A stretch of 64,000 nucleotides of DNA, from assembly GCF_001679925.1 (NCBI RefSeq), contig NZ_LYUZ01000103.1, positions 158,027 through 222,026 of the forward strand. Direction: 5' to 3'. This document shows positions 35,750 to 44,356 of this stretch, piece after piece. Numbering within the stretch: position 1 is the stretch's first letter; every line of letters begins with the position of its first letter. The notes beneath the pieces are model-generated. The model saw only the letters and a list, made by a program, of their open reading frames with translations. It ran no database searches and was not told the DNA's origin. The DNA comes from Leisingera sp. JC1. GTDB lineage: Bacteria; Pseudomonadota; Alphaproteobacteria; Rhodobacterales; Rhodobacteraceae. The translations under genes and the position numbers were made by a program.

Positions 35750-36337
35750 TTAACGGCTGCGCCTGAGATAGACATAATAGGCACCTTCTCCGCCATGGCT
35801 GATATGCGCCGGCGTGACCTGCAGGACCGCCTGTGCCAAGGGCGGTAGGGCCAGCCATTGCGGCACCTTGTGACGCAGCACACCGCGCGGCACCGGCATC
35901 GGGCCCGGCTCATCCCGGTCCTTTCCCTTGCCGGTTACCACCAGAACCAGCCGCTTGCCCGACGCCTGGGCCGACAAGATAAAGCGCGTGAGAGCAGGAT
36001 GCGCAGTGTCGATCCGCATGCCATGCAGATCCAGCTTGCCTTCGGGCCTGATCTTGCCGCGTTTCATGCGGCGGAAGGCCTTTTCGTCCATTTGCAGCGT
36101 ATCATTGGAAAGGCTGCGGGCAATCGAAGGTTTCAGATTGTGTTTGAGGGGTTTCGCCTTGGCCCGGCTGCCAATCTCAAATGCCTCCAAGCGCGGCTCC
36201 GGCTGCTTAACCGGTTTTGGTTTGGGCATCGGCGAGGCTGGCGGTGAGGAATGGGCACCCGGATGCAAACGCTCTGTGTGCTTCACGACCTTGTGCCAAA
36301 GGTCGATTTCATCTCCTGTCAGTTTGCGCCGTGTCAT
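35750..36337 (-). CDS. Smr/MutS-family protein
   Basis: A 195-residue protein with a basic, Pro/Lys-rich N-terminus and a C-terminal Smr domain (LDLHGMRID, LVVTGKGKD and GGEGAYYVYLRR). Stand-alone Smr proteins are nucleic acid endonucleases; in bacteria some act on ribosome-stalled mRNA. It is one base downstream of mltA on the same strand, in the usual Tim44-mltA-smr order of Rhodobacteraceae. Confidence 0.92.
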   Translation of the reverse strand: MTRRKLTGDEIDLWHKVVKHTERLHPGAHSSPPASPMPKPKPVKQPEPRLEAFEIGSRAKAKPLKHNLKPSIARSLSNDTLQMDEKAFRRMKRGKIRPEGKLDLHGMRIDTAHPALTRFILSAQASGKRLVLVVTGKGKDRDEPGPMPVPRGVLRHKVPQWLALPPLAQAVLQVTPAHISHGGEGAYYVYLRRSR

Positions 36338-37390
36338 TCAAATGTCTTCCGGCAGCATCGCATAGGCCCGCTGAATCGGCAGCAGCACCACCATTCGGCC
36401 CGGGTCTTTCATTGTTCCGGCGGTCTCGCCCGCTGCATCACCTGTTCCGACAAAAATGTCGGCCCGCTGCGCCCCCTTGATGGCAGAGCCGGTGTCCTGG
36501 GCCACCATCAGCCGCCGCAATGGCATATGCCCGTCCTTCTCCAACCAAACCGGTGCGCCCAGAGGAGTGTAAGCCGGATCAGCGGCAATGGTGCGCATGG
36601 GTGTCACCGAACGGTTCATCGCCCCGAGCGGACCCTTGGAGGCCGCCACTTTGCGCACCTCGCGGAAAAACACATAAGACGGGTTGTGGAACAGCAGCTC
36701 CTTGCCGTCCGCCGGGTTGCGCCGCACCCAGGACTTGATCACCTGTGCACTGACCTGATGGGCGCTGTAGACACCGCGGCGCACCAGCTCTTTGCCAATG
36801 GATTTGTAGGGGTGGCCGTTGGCGCCCCCATACCCCACGCGAATGGTTGACCCGTCCGGCAGGCGGATCCTGCCGGAGCCTTGAATCTGCAAGAAGAACA
36901 ATTCCACCGGGTCATCGACCCACGCGATTTCCAGCCCGCGGTCCTGCATCACGTCGCTGGTCAGGATATCCCGGCGCGGCAGCCACAGATCAGTTGAACG
37001 CGCCTCTGGCGGCATCTTGTAGACTGGGTAGAGAAACCGGCCCGTAGGGTAACGTGAACCTGCCAGTTCCGGTTCAAAATAGCCGGTGAACAGGGCGGGG
37101 TTGCCGTCCTCGATCAGCACCGGACGGAAAAACAGCTCGAAAAACGCGCGGGCGCCATCAGGTGACTGGAAGCGAGCGGCCTTGCACAGTGCTGCCCAAT
37201 CCGGATCCTTGAGATCCTGGCAGGTTTCCAGAAAAACCTCCAGCGCGGCTGCGTGATCGTCCTGTGCCCAGCCGTCCAACTGGGTGAATTCCAGAATGCT
37301 GGACACAGTTTCAGATTGCGCCCCGGAGGCGGTCATCGCGGCACCTGCAATTGCAACTGCCCCAAGTGCCCCCCGAAGCGCCGCAATCAT
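36338..37390 (-). CDS. mltA: Membrane-bound lytic murein transglycosylase A
   Basis: MltA cleaves peptidoglycan glycan strands to 1,6-anhydro products. The 350-residue product has a signal peptide (residues 1-24) without a lipobox, so it is probably periplasmic. LFTGYFEPELAGS and ELFFLQIQGSGRIRLPDG are family signatures. The C-terminal 3D domain contains YTPLGAPVWLEKDG and VAQDTGSAIKGAQRADIFVG with the catalytic Asp. It starts inside the stop of the Tim44-like gene (4-base overlap). Confidence 0.94.
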   Translation of the reverse strand: MIAALRGALGAVAIAGAAMTASGAQSETVSSILEFTQLDGWAQDDHAAALEVFLETCQDLKDPDWAALCKAARFQSPDGARAFFELFFRPVLIEDGNPALFTGYFEPELAGSRYPTGRFLYPVYKMPPEARSTDLWLPRRDILTSDVMQDRGLEIAWVDDPVELFFLQIQGSGRIRLPDGSTIRVGYGGANGHPYKSIGKELVRRGVYSAHQVSAQVIKSWVRRNPADGKELLFHNPSYVFFREVRKVAASKGPLGAMNRSVTPMRTIAADPAYTPLGAPVWLEKDGHMPLRRLMVAQDTGSAIKGAQRADIFVGTGDAAGETAGTMKDPGRMVVLLPIQRAYAMLPEDI

Positions 37391-38043
37391 GCGTCCGTCG
37401 CAACAAGCTGCCAGTTGGGATCATCACTGCCCATGTTGCGGGCAAAAATCCAAGTGTCTTTCTGGCGTTTCACGGCCTTGGGATCGCCCTCAACGATGTC
37501 GCCGCCACGGTCACGAACAACGGAAGTCAGCTCACCCACAAAACGCATGGTAATCTCCGCGCGGCCCGACTGAGCATCAAATTGCGCGTTAGCCAGAGTG
37601 GTTTCACGGACACCGATGAATTCAGCTTCGATCTTGTACCCTTGGTCCTCGCGATGTGCGACGGCTTCAACAAAGCTGTCGAACACATCTTCTGCCAGGA
37701 ACGGCTGGATGTCGTCCAGATTGCCGTGCTCAAAACCCATCAGGATCATCTCATAAGCGCCGCGGGCACCTTGAACGAAATCCTGCACCTGAAACGACGG
37801 TTCAACACGTTTCATCGCAGCCAAGGCCTGGGCTTGCGGGCTATCCTCTGCCACGTAATCGGTTATATCGCGGTCCGGGCCGCCTTCGATCACTTCCAGA
37901 TCCGGGCGGCGGCTTTTGGCTTCGGATTTCGGCAGCGGCGGTTTTTCAAACCCTTCGCGTGTTCCCAGTACGCTTTTCAAGCGCAGGATCAGAAACACAG
38001 CAATACCGGCCAGAACCAAAAGCTGAATCACAGGCGACTCCAT
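37387..38043 (-). CDS. Tim44/TimA family membrane adaptor
   Basis: A 218-residue protein with an N-terminal membrane anchor (residues 5-21), a charged linker and a Tim44-like domain (FVQGARGAYEMILMGFEHGNLDDIQPFLAEDVFDSF near residues 85-125, then the cone-shaped beta sheet). Alphaproteobacterial Tim44-like proteins are relatives of the mitochondrial import subunit; their bacterial role is poorly defined. It is divergent from fxsA-secB, with which it may share protein-export functions. Confidence 0.92.
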   Translation of the reverse strand: MESPVIQLLVLAGIAVFLILRLKSVLGTREGFEKPPLPKSEAKSRRPDLEVIEGGPDRDITDYVAEDSPQAQALAAMKRVEPSFQVQDFVQGARGAYEMILMGFEHGNLDDIQPFLAEDVFDSFVEAVAHREDQGYKIEAEFIGVRETTLANAQFDAQSGRAEITMRFVGELTSVVRDRGGDIVEGDPKAVKRQKDTWIFARNMGSDDPNWQLVATDA

Positions 38044-38157
38044 GGATACCTCATGCTAGGCGTTCGTGCTTTGTTTGAAACCAAAGCGATCAGACCTTAT
38101 GTAGGTGACGGGCGGGAGCAAGTCTACCGCCCGGACGTATGATCGCAAGGAAACCCC

Positions 38158-38658
38158 ATGTATCTCTTCCTGGCCTTTCTGATGGTTCCCATCATTGAAA
38201 TTGCATTGTTTATTCAGGTTGGCGGTGCCATCGGCCTTTGGCCGACCCTGGCCATCGTGGTAATGACCGCCGTGCTGGGCACGTGGCTGGTGAAGACCCA
38301 GGGACGGATGGCAATGGGGCAGCTGCGGTCATCCTTTCAGCAATTGTCCGATCCGGCTGAACCGCTGGCGCATGGAGCAATGATCCTGTTTGCAGGCGCT
38401 TTGCTGCTGACCCCCGGCTTCTTTACCGATGCTGCTGGATTTGCCCTTCTGATGCCGCCTGTGCGGCTGGCGGTCTACCGCTATCTGCGCGCCCGTATCA
38501 CTGTGACACAGTTCCAGATGGGGCCCGGTAGCATGCAGGGCCGCCACTATCCCGGCGCCGCCGGCAGGCCGGATGATGTTATCGATGGCGATTATGAAGA
38601 TGTGACGCCAGGGCAGCGGACCAGCGGCCCGTCAGGCTGGGTTGATGGCCCCCGTTGA
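38158..38658 (+). CDS. fxsA: FxsA family membrane protein
   Basis: A 166-residue inner-membrane protein with four short hydrophobic segments and the FxsA pattern (LVPIIEIALFIQVGGAIGLWPT-like opening, LTPGFFTDAAGFALLMPPVR). The E. coli protein suppresses F-plasmid exclusion of phage T7; the physiological role is unknown. The soluble tail holds a VIDGDYEDVT segment common in this family. It lies 55 bases before secB. Confidence 0.92.
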   Translation: MYLFLAFLMVPIIEIALFIQVGGAIGLWPTLAIVVMTAVLGTWLVKTQGRMAMGQLRSSFQQLSDPAEPLAHGAMILFAGALLLTPGFFTDAAGFALLMPPVRLAVYRYLRARITVTQFQMGPGSMQGRHYPGAAGRPDDVIDGDYEDVTPGQRTSGPSGWVDGPR

Positions 38659-38713
38659 GCTGGCCGGACCAAGCTGTTAAGCACGGTCCAAAGCATATTT
38701 CAGGAGTATCCCG

Positions 38714-39202
38714 ATGGCCGAAAACGGCGAAGCCCAGCAGCAGCCGCAAGTCCAGATGAACGTTCTGGCACAGTTCATCCGCGACATGTCGTTCGAGAAC
38801 GTGATGGCGCAAAAAGGCACCGGCGGCGAGGTTCAGCCCGACGTCAGCGTGCAGGTTAACCTGGATGCGAAAAAGCGCTCGACTGAGAACCAGTACGAGG
38901 TGATCACCAAGCTGACGGTCGAGTCCAAGAACAAGGAAGGCGGCAACGTCCTGTTCGTGCTGGAGCTGGAATATGTTGGCGTCTTCAACATCGTCGGCGT
39001 GCCGGAAGACCAGCTGCACCCGTTCCTGCTGATCGAATGCCCGCGCATGACCTTCCCGTTCCTTCGCCGCATCGTGTCCGATGTGACACGCGACGGCGGC
39101 TTCCCGCCGCTGAACCTGGACAACATCGACTTTGTCGGGATCTACCGCAACGAACTAGCGCGCCGCCAGCAAGAAGCGGCTGCCGCCGAACCCACACAGT
39201 AA
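38714..39202 (+). CDS. secB: Protein-export chaperone SecB
   Basis: SecB keeps precursor proteins unfolded and hands them to SecA. The 162-residue product has the full family length, with VLAQFIRDMSFEN, YEVITKLTV, FVLELEYVGVFNI and the C-terminal LNLDNIDFVGIYRNELARRQ. A clear ribosome-binding site (CAGGAG) precedes the ATG by 7-12 bases. Confidence 0.97.
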   Translation: MAENGEAQQQPQVQMNVLAQFIRDMSFENVMAQKGTGGEVQPDVSVQVNLDAKKRSTENQYEVITKLTVESKNKEGGNVLFVLELEYVGVFNIVGVPEDQLHPFLLIECPRMTFPFLRRIVSDVTRDGGFPPLNLDNIDFVGIYRNELARRQQEAAAAEPTQ

Positions 39203-39225
39203 AGTCTTCGGTCTATGAAGCAGAA

Positions 39226-39254
39226 AACGCCGCTGGTCTCAGCGGCGTTTTTTT
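39226..39254. terminator. Bidirectional terminator between secB and dnaQ
   Basis: The perfect 9-bp stem AACGCCGCT/AGCGGCGTT has a six-base loop and a run of seven T residues on the plus strand. On the minus strand TTTTC follows. It ends secB and probably the convergent dnaQ operon. Confidence 0.9.
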
Positions 39255-39274
39255 CGTTTCCAACCAATTTAGAG

Positions 39275-40003
39275 TCAGGTGGCCTTCCACAAGGCATCTT
39301 CTCCCATTTTCCCGACAAAGGCCTCATGTGCCGCCAATTCATCGGCCGTGATCCGCGGAGGAAGCGGAGATTGCCGCGGGGCAGGGCGCCAGTCGTCCTC
39401 TGCTTTCGCAGTAGCGGAAGAGCTGGCTTGCGTGGAAAGACCAAAATCCGGCTGCCGGCCGCCAATCAGCTCCAGGTAGACGTCTGCAAGAATTTCAGAG
39501 TCGAGAAGCGCCCCGTGCAGGGTCCGGTTGGAATTGTCGATGTTGAAACGGCGGCACAACGCATCCAGAGTTGCCGGAGAGCCCGGAAACCGCTGGCGCG
39601 CCATGGCCAGCGTGTCAACCGCCTGATCCATCGGCAGCTTGGGCAGCCCCATCCAGTCGAGTTCCGCATTCAGGAACTTCATGTCAAAGCTGGCGTTATG
39701 AATAACCAGTTTGGAATCCTGCACAAAATCCAGAAACTTCTTGCCCACCTTGGCAAAGACCGGTTTGTCCCGCAGCGTCACCGCGCCGGGTTCCGGTTTC
39801 TGCGGTGGTTCCAGCAGGTCTGGACCGATGCCATGGACCGAGAACGCCTCTGCCGGCATTGATCGTTCCGGGTTGATGTAAACGTGAAACGTTTCCCCGG
39901 TCGGCATGTGATTGAACAGCTCCACCGCGCCGATCTCGACGATCCGGTCCCCTGAAAACGGATCAAATCCGGTGGTTTCGGTATCGAGAACGATTTCACG
40001 CAT
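39275..40003 (-). CDS. dnaQ: DNA polymerase III epsilon subunit (proofreading exonuclease) DnaQ
   Basis: DnaQ is the 3'-5' proofreading exonuclease of the replicative polymerase. The 242-residue product has ExoI IVLDTETTGFDP, ExoII VIHNASFDMKFLNAEL and ExoIII HGALLDSEILADVYLEL with the catalytic His and Asp, followed by a flexible linker and the short polymerase-binding tail. The ATG at 40003 overlaps the coaE stop by eight bases and is preferred over a longer start inside coaE. Confidence 0.97.
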   Translation of the reverse strand: MREIVLDTETTGFDPFSGDRIVEIGAVELFNHMPTGETFHVYINPERSMPAEAFSVHGIGPDLLEPPQKPEPGAVTLRDKPVFAKVGKKFLDFVQDSKLVIHNASFDMKFLNAELDWMGLPKLPMDQAVDTLAMARQRFPGSPATLDALCRRFNIDNSNRTLHGALLDSEILADVYLELIGGRQPDFGLSTQASSSATAKAEDDWRPAPRQSPLPPRITADELAAHEAFVGKMGEDALWKAT

Positions 40004-40589
40004 GGTCCAGCTTGCTCCTGATATCTGAGAGGATTTCTGCAACCTGCGCGGCAGCATGGTCGAGTGTGTCTGTCTCGATCACATAGTCGGCGCGGGCCAT
40101 CTTTTCCTCAATCGGCATCTGTTTCTGCAAGATATGCCGGAATTGCTCAACCGTCATCGAGCCACGGGCAAGAACCCGCTCTTGCTGAGTCTGTGCATCC
40201 ACAGTCACGCAAGCCACCGCGTCCATTTCCGCATTGCCCCCGGTCTCAAACAGAAGCGGGATGTCGAACACCAGAATATCGGTTTGCGCCGCCGCCCGGA
40301 ACGCCGCCCGGTCCTGCGCGACCAGCGGATGCACAATTGCCTCAATACGTGTCAGCGCTTCCGGCTCACTGCCGATAATCCGTTTCAGCACCGCGCGGCT
40401 GACCTCGCCTTTCTCTACAGCTTCAGGAAAGGCAGCCTGCATAGGCTTAACGGCAGCGCCCCCCTTGCCATAAAGCCGGTGAACCGCTGCATCCGCATCC
40501 CAGACCGCGCAGCCCTGCGCCGCGAACAGCTGGGCCGTGGTGCTTTTCCCCATGCCGATGGAACCGGTGAGGCCAAGGCTGAATCTCAT
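39996..40589 (-). CDS. coaE: Dephospho-CoA kinase CoaE
   Basis: CoaE phosphorylates the ribose 3'-OH of dephospho-CoA, the last step of coenzyme A synthesis. The 197-residue product opens with the P-loop GLTGSIGMGKSTTAQLF. VWDADAAVHRLY has the catalytic Asp, and DILVFDIPLLFETGGNAEMDAV and the adenine-binding region follow. It overlaps aroE and dnaQ on the same strand, in the common maf-aroE-coaE-dnaQ order. Confidence 0.97.
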   Translation of the reverse strand: MRFSLGLTGSIGMGKSTTAQLFAAQGCAVWDADAAVHRLYGKGGAAVKPMQAAFPEAVEKGEVSRAVLKRIIGSEPEALTRIEAIVHPLVAQDRAAFRAAAQTDILVFDIPLLFETGGNAEMDAVACVTVDAQTQQERVLARGSMTVEQFRHILQKQMPIEEKMARADYVIETDTLDHAAAQVAEILSDIRSKLDHA

Positions 40590-41419
40590 CCGAGCACCGC
40601 ATCCCGCGTGGCAGCGTCAACTTCAGGACGGTGGCCGAACCAGCGCTCAAACCCCGGCACCGCCTGGTGCAAAAGCATGCCTAGTCCGTCGACCACAGTG
40701 CAGCCCGCGTCCTCTGCCGTTTGCAAAAGATCGGTTTTCAGAGGCGCATAGATAAGATCGGTCACTACTGCGCTGGGTTGCAAGCCATCAAACGGCACCC
40801 GCAGACGCGGTTTGCCCACCATGCCAAGCGAGGTGGTGTTCACGATCAGCGCGCCTTCTTCTATGATGTTGCCTGCCTGAAGCCACTCCACCACTTTTAC
40901 TCGGCTTCCGAAATCCTTCTGCAGCTGATCTGCGCGATCCCGGGTGCGGTTGCTTAGCAGGATTTCCGGGACGCCTGCTTCCATCAGCGACGCAACAACC
41001 GCCCGGCAAGCACCTCCAGCCCCTAATACAACCGCAGGTCCGGATTGAGGATTCCAATCCGGCGCCCCCTGATGCAGGTTCGTAATAAACCCGTAACCAT
41101 CTGTGTTGTCTGCCATGATAGTGCCGTCAGAGCGGAAAGTCAGCGTATTGGCTGCACCGATCAGCCGAGCCCGGTCCGTCACCTTGTCGGCGATCGCCAT
41201 CACTGCTTCCTTGTGCGGGATGGTGACATTTGCCCCGACAAACCCCATTTTCGGCATAACCCGAAGGGTTTCGGCAAGGTCTTCCGGCTCTACATGTATG
41301 GGAACGTAGTGACCGGAAATACCATGCGTCTTCAGCCAGTGACCGTGGAGTTGAGGCGACTTAGAATGCGCCACCGGACTGCCGATCACGCCGGCAAGCG
41401 GGATTCTTGCGTCTGTCAT
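40586..41419 (-). CDS. aroE: Shikimate dehydrogenase AroE
   Basis: AroE reduces 3-dehydroshikimate to shikimate with NADPH in aromatic amino acid synthesis. It has 277 residues: shikimate-binding GSPVAHSKSPQLHGHWL, catalytic Lys and Asp in NVTIPHKEAV and DNTDGYGF, the NADP loop VLGAGGACRAVVASL, and NTTSLGMVGKP. It overlaps both neighbours by four bases. Confidence 0.97.
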   Translation of the reverse strand: MTDARIPLAGVIGSPVAHSKSPQLHGHWLKTHGISGHYVPIHVEPEDLAETLRVMPKMGFVGANVTIPHKEAVMAIADKVTDRARLIGAANTLTFRSDGTIMADNTDGYGFITNLHQGAPDWNPQSGPAVVLGAGGACRAVVASLMEAGVPEILLSNRTRDRADQLQKDFGSRVKVVEWLQAGNIIEEGALIVNTTSLGMVGKPRLRVPFDGLQPSAVVTDLIYAPLKTDLLQTAEDAGCTVVDGLGMLLHQAVPGFERWFGHRPEVDAATRDAVLG

Positions 41420-42015
41420 TGCTCGATCACCCCCTGAAGTCCCAAGTAACTGATAAGCTCCATCAGCGGTAGTCCCAAGACATTAAAGTAGCTGCCCTCG
41501 ATGCTGGCAAACAACCGCACGCCTTCCTCCTCCAACTTGTACGCACCGACCGCGTAGCGGATGCTGTCCCAGTTCCGGCTGACATAACTTTCCAGATAGC
41601 TGTCACTGCATTTGCGCATCACCAGCCGGACTTGCCCGACATGACGCCAGAGCGGTTTTCCATCACGGTAGATAACCGCGGCAGACAAGAGCATGTGACG
41701 TTTCCCGCGCATGTCCTTCAACTGGCGCAATGCTTCCTCGGAGCTGGCAGGTTTGGATAGGATACGACCTTCGAAATCAAGAACTTGATCACATCCCAGC
41801 ACCAGTTTTTCTGGGTGCTTTCCGCTGATCTTGCGTGCTTTCGCCTCTGCCAGCGCATCGGCAATGTCCCGCGGCGGGGCTTGTTCAGCCAGCAACGCCA
41901 GCTTGATCGTCTCCTCATCCAGACGCGGCACGTCATGCTCGAACTCTATACCTGCCTGACGCAACAAATGCGCCCGGATTTCGGAACCGGAAGCCAGCAC
42001 AATGTGGGCAGTCAT
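41416..42015 (-). CDS. maf: Maf-family nucleotide pyrophosphatase
   Basis: Maf proteins hydrolyse non-canonical or canonical nucleoside triphosphates to monophosphates. The 199-residue product has IVLASGSEIRAHLLRQAGI, VLGCDQVLDFEGRILSKP with the catalytic Asp, and SYFNVLGLPLMELISYL at the C-terminus. The usual SxSPRR opening is changed to SGSEIRA, as in other alphaproteobacterial members, so substrate preference is uncertain. It is the first gene of the leftward operon and its start borders the putative replication origin. Confidence 0.93.
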   Translation of the reverse strand: MTAHIVLASGSEIRAHLLRQAGIEFEHDVPRLDEETIKLALLAEQAPPRDIADALAEAKARKISGKHPEKLVLGCDQVLDFEGRILSKPASSEEALRQLKDMRGKRHMLLSAAVIYRDGKPLWRHVGQVRLVMRKCSDSYLESYVSRNWDSIRYAVGAYKLEEEGVRLFASIEGSYFNVLGLPLMELISYLGLQGVIEQ

Positions 42016-42425
42016 GTGGAAAACCCCGTGGGAAAGACGCAGATCGTTTCAGGACGTTTTGTATGGTTTTCCGCGGTTAAGTAAAGTCTCCAGGGGTTGA
42101 CGCAAATCTCAGGATTCTGCCGGCTGAGTCGTCCTTTGTGAGTCAGGATAACTTTGAGATCGTGGATATGCCGGCTCTCCCCGGTTCATCCCGCTGTTAT
42201 CCCCAAGGCAAGAAAGGTAAACCGATCCTTAACAAGCCATATTTTATAGGCGTTAAGGAATTTTCCACGACTCCTGTCCCATGCACGCTGGAATCTTATC
42301 CCTGCTGGGGATAAGCGGAGGAAGATTCACTTATCCACTGGAATCCACGCACACTACAAAAACATCATCCTTCTAATAATTCTTTAATTATTAGGGTGGT
42401 CCTATCTGACCGGGGAGAACAGCCC
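42016..42425. other. oriC: Putative chromosomal replication origin (oriC)
   Basis: This 410-base gene-free gap separates a leftward operon (maf-aroE-coaE-dnaQ) from a rightward run (hemJ-rho-mnmE-mnmG-rsmG-parA-parB). DnaA-box-like 9-mers (TTWTNCACA) occur at 42015-42023 (minus, TTTTCCACA, perfect), 42197-42205 (TTATCCCCA), 42261-42269 (TTTTCCACG), 42306-42314 (minus, TTATCCCCA) and 42331-42339 (TTATCCACT). The last four have one mismatch each. An A+T-rich stretch at 42371-42393 could be the unwinding element. Five GANTC (CcrM) sites start at 42113, 42126, 42140, 42269 and 42324. Closeness to parAB/parS supports the call. It could also just be a divergent promoter region. Confidence 0.62.
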
Positions 42426-42881
42426 ATGGACCTGAGCGACCTGATGTTCACGCTCTACCCATATGCCAAGTCACTGCACATCATGGCCGTGCTTAGCTGG
42501 ATGGCGGGTCTCTTCTATCTCCCGCGTTTGTTCGTGTATCATGTGGAGCAGGCTGAGAATGTGCAGGAAGCCATTCCGATCTTCCTGCAGATGGAAGAGA
42601 AGCTTCTCAGGATCATCATGCGCCCAGCCATGTACGTTTCCTGGGCGGCAGGACTGTTCATTGTGCTGACACCCGGCACTGTTGACTGGAGCTACGTCTG
42701 GCCGTGGACCAAGGGTGCATCGGTGATCGGTATGACCTGGTTCCATCACTGGTTGCTGCTTCGCTACCGGGATTTCCAAGAAGGCCGGAATGAACTGACA
42801 GGACGGCAGTTCAGGATGATGAATGAGGTGCCAACTGTGCTTATGGTGGTGATCGTGGTCTCGGTGATCTTCAAATTTTAA
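42426..42881 (+). CDS. hemJ: Protoporphyrinogen IX oxidase HemJ
   Basis: HemJ oxidises protoporphyrinogen IX to protoporphyrin IX in the inner membrane and replaces HemG/HemY oxidases in many alphaproteobacteria. It has 151 residues and four membrane helices. The conserved His and Lys segments are YAKSLHIMAVLSWMAGLFYLPRLF and GMTWFHHWLLLRYRDF, then RMMNEVPTVLMVVIV. The ATG at 42426 has GGGGAG 8-13 bases upstream. It is the first rightward gene from the putative origin and precedes rho. Confidence 0.93.
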   Translation: MDLSDLMFTLYPYAKSLHIMAVLSWMAGLFYLPRLFVYHVEQAENVQEAIPIFLQMEEKLLRIIMRPAMYVSWAAGLFIVLTPGTVDWSYVWPWTKGASVIGMTWFHHWLLLRYRDFQEGRNELTGRQFRMMNEVPTVLMVVIVVSVIFKF

Positions 42882-43054
42882 CACAGCGGCGCTGGAACAC
42901 GGCTTGCAGCGGCGGAACGCTTGCAGCCGGCGTTTGACTCATCTGAAACGAGTCCCTATGTATGGCTCTCAGCGGGCCCGTCCGGGCAGCCGTGTTTTCC
43001 AATCCTGTCGTGTGACCGACCCCCGGGTAAGCGGGGAGTAGAGGCCGTATCTAT

Positions 43055-44326
43055 ATGACCGTGCAATCCCTGAATCTGTCCGATCTCAAGGCGAAGAGCC
43101 CCAAAGCGCTGCTGGCAATGGCCGAGGAGCTGGAGATCGAAAACGCCTCGACCATGCGCAAGGGCGAGATGATGTTCCAGATCCTGCGGGAACGCGCGGA
43201 TGAAGGCTGGGACATTGGCGGCGATGGCGTGCTGGAAGTGCTGCAGGACGGTTTCGGTTTCCTGCGCTCGCCTGAGGCAAACTATTTGCCGGGTCCGGAC
43301 GACATTTATGTGTCTCCCGAAATGATCCGCCAGTATTCCCTGCGCACCGGCGACACAGTCGAAGGCCAGATAAAGGCGCCTCTGGAGACGGAGCGGTATT
43401 TCGCGCTGACCAACGTCACCAAGATCAACTTCGAGGAACCGGAAAAGGCCCGTCACAAGATTGCATTCGACAACCTGACGCCGCTTTACCCTGATGAGCG
43501 CCTGAAGATGGAAATCGAAGACCCGACCATCAAGGACCGCTCTGCCCGCGTGATCGACCTGGTTGCACCCATCGGCAAGGGCCAGCGTTCGCTGATCGTG
43601 GCGCCGCCGCGCACCGGTAAAACGGTGATCCTGCAGAACATCGCGCATTCGATCGAAAAGAACCACCCGGAGTGCTATCTGATCGTTCTGCTGATCGATG
43701 AACGCCCCGAAGAGGTGACGGACATGCAGCGCTCCGTGAAAGGGGAGGTTGTCTCCTCCACCTTCGACGAGCCGGCGACACGCCACGTTGCGGTCTCCGA
43801 GATGGTTATCGAAAAGGCCAAACGCCTGGTGGAACATAAACGAGATGTTGTGATTCTTCTCGACTCCATCACAAGACTTGGTAGAGCTTTCAACACTGTC
43901 GTCCCGTCCTCGGGTAAAGTTCTGACCGGTGGCGTCGATGCAAACGCCCTGCAGCGCCCGAAACGCTTCTTTGGTGCTGCGCGCAATATCGAGGAAGGCG
44001 GCTCGCTGACCATCATCGCCACTGCGCTGATCGACACCGGCTCACGCATGGATGAAGTGATCTTTGAAGAATTCAAGGGCACCGGTAACTCGGAAATCGT
44101 GCTGGACCGCAAGATTGCCGACAAACGTGTGTTCCCGGCGATCGACATCCTCAAATCCGGCACCCGGAAAGAGGATCTTCTGGTTGATAAGGGTGACCTG
44201 GCAAAGACCTTCGTGCTTCGCCGGATCCTTAACCCGATGGGCACCACCGACGCCATCGAGTTCTTGCTATCCAAGCTTAAGCAAACCAAGTCGAATTCTG
44301 AGTTCTTCGACTCGATGAACACCTGA
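43055..44326 (+). CDS. rho: Transcription termination factor Rho
   Basis: Rho is the hexameric RNA helicase that ends transcription. The 423-residue product has the N-terminal helix bundle ([21 protein letters not shown]) and cold-shock RNA-binding fold ([23 protein letters not shown]). The P-loop is [15 protein letters not shown], followed by [13 protein letters not shown], the Q-loop region and [36 protein letters not shown] 173-base leader separates it from hemJ and may hold a Rho-autoregulated attenuator, though I cannot identify a specific structure. Confidence 0.98.
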   Translation: MTVQSLNLSDLKAKSPKALLAMAEELEIENASTMRKGEMMFQILRERADEGWDIGGDGVLEVLQDGFGFLRSPEANYLPGPDDIYVSPEMIRQYSLRTGDTVEGQIKAPLETERYFALTNVTKINFEEPEKARHKIAFDNLTPLYPDERLKMEIEDPTIKDRSARVIDLVAPIGKGQRSLIVAPPRTGKTVILQNIAHSIEKNHPECYLIVLLIDERPEEVTDMQRSVKGEVVSSTFDEPATRHVAVSEMVIEKAKRLVEHKRDVVILLDSITRLGRAFNTVVPSSGKVLTGGVDANALQRPKRFFGAARNIEEGGSLTIIATALIDTGSRMDEVIFEEFKGTGNSEIVLDRKIADKRVFPAIDILKSGTRKEDLLVDKGDLAKTFVLRRILNPMGTTDAIEFLLSKLKQTKSNSEFFDSMNT

Positions 44327-44356
44327 TCCGGGCCGGCAAGAGAGAAGGGCCACCCC

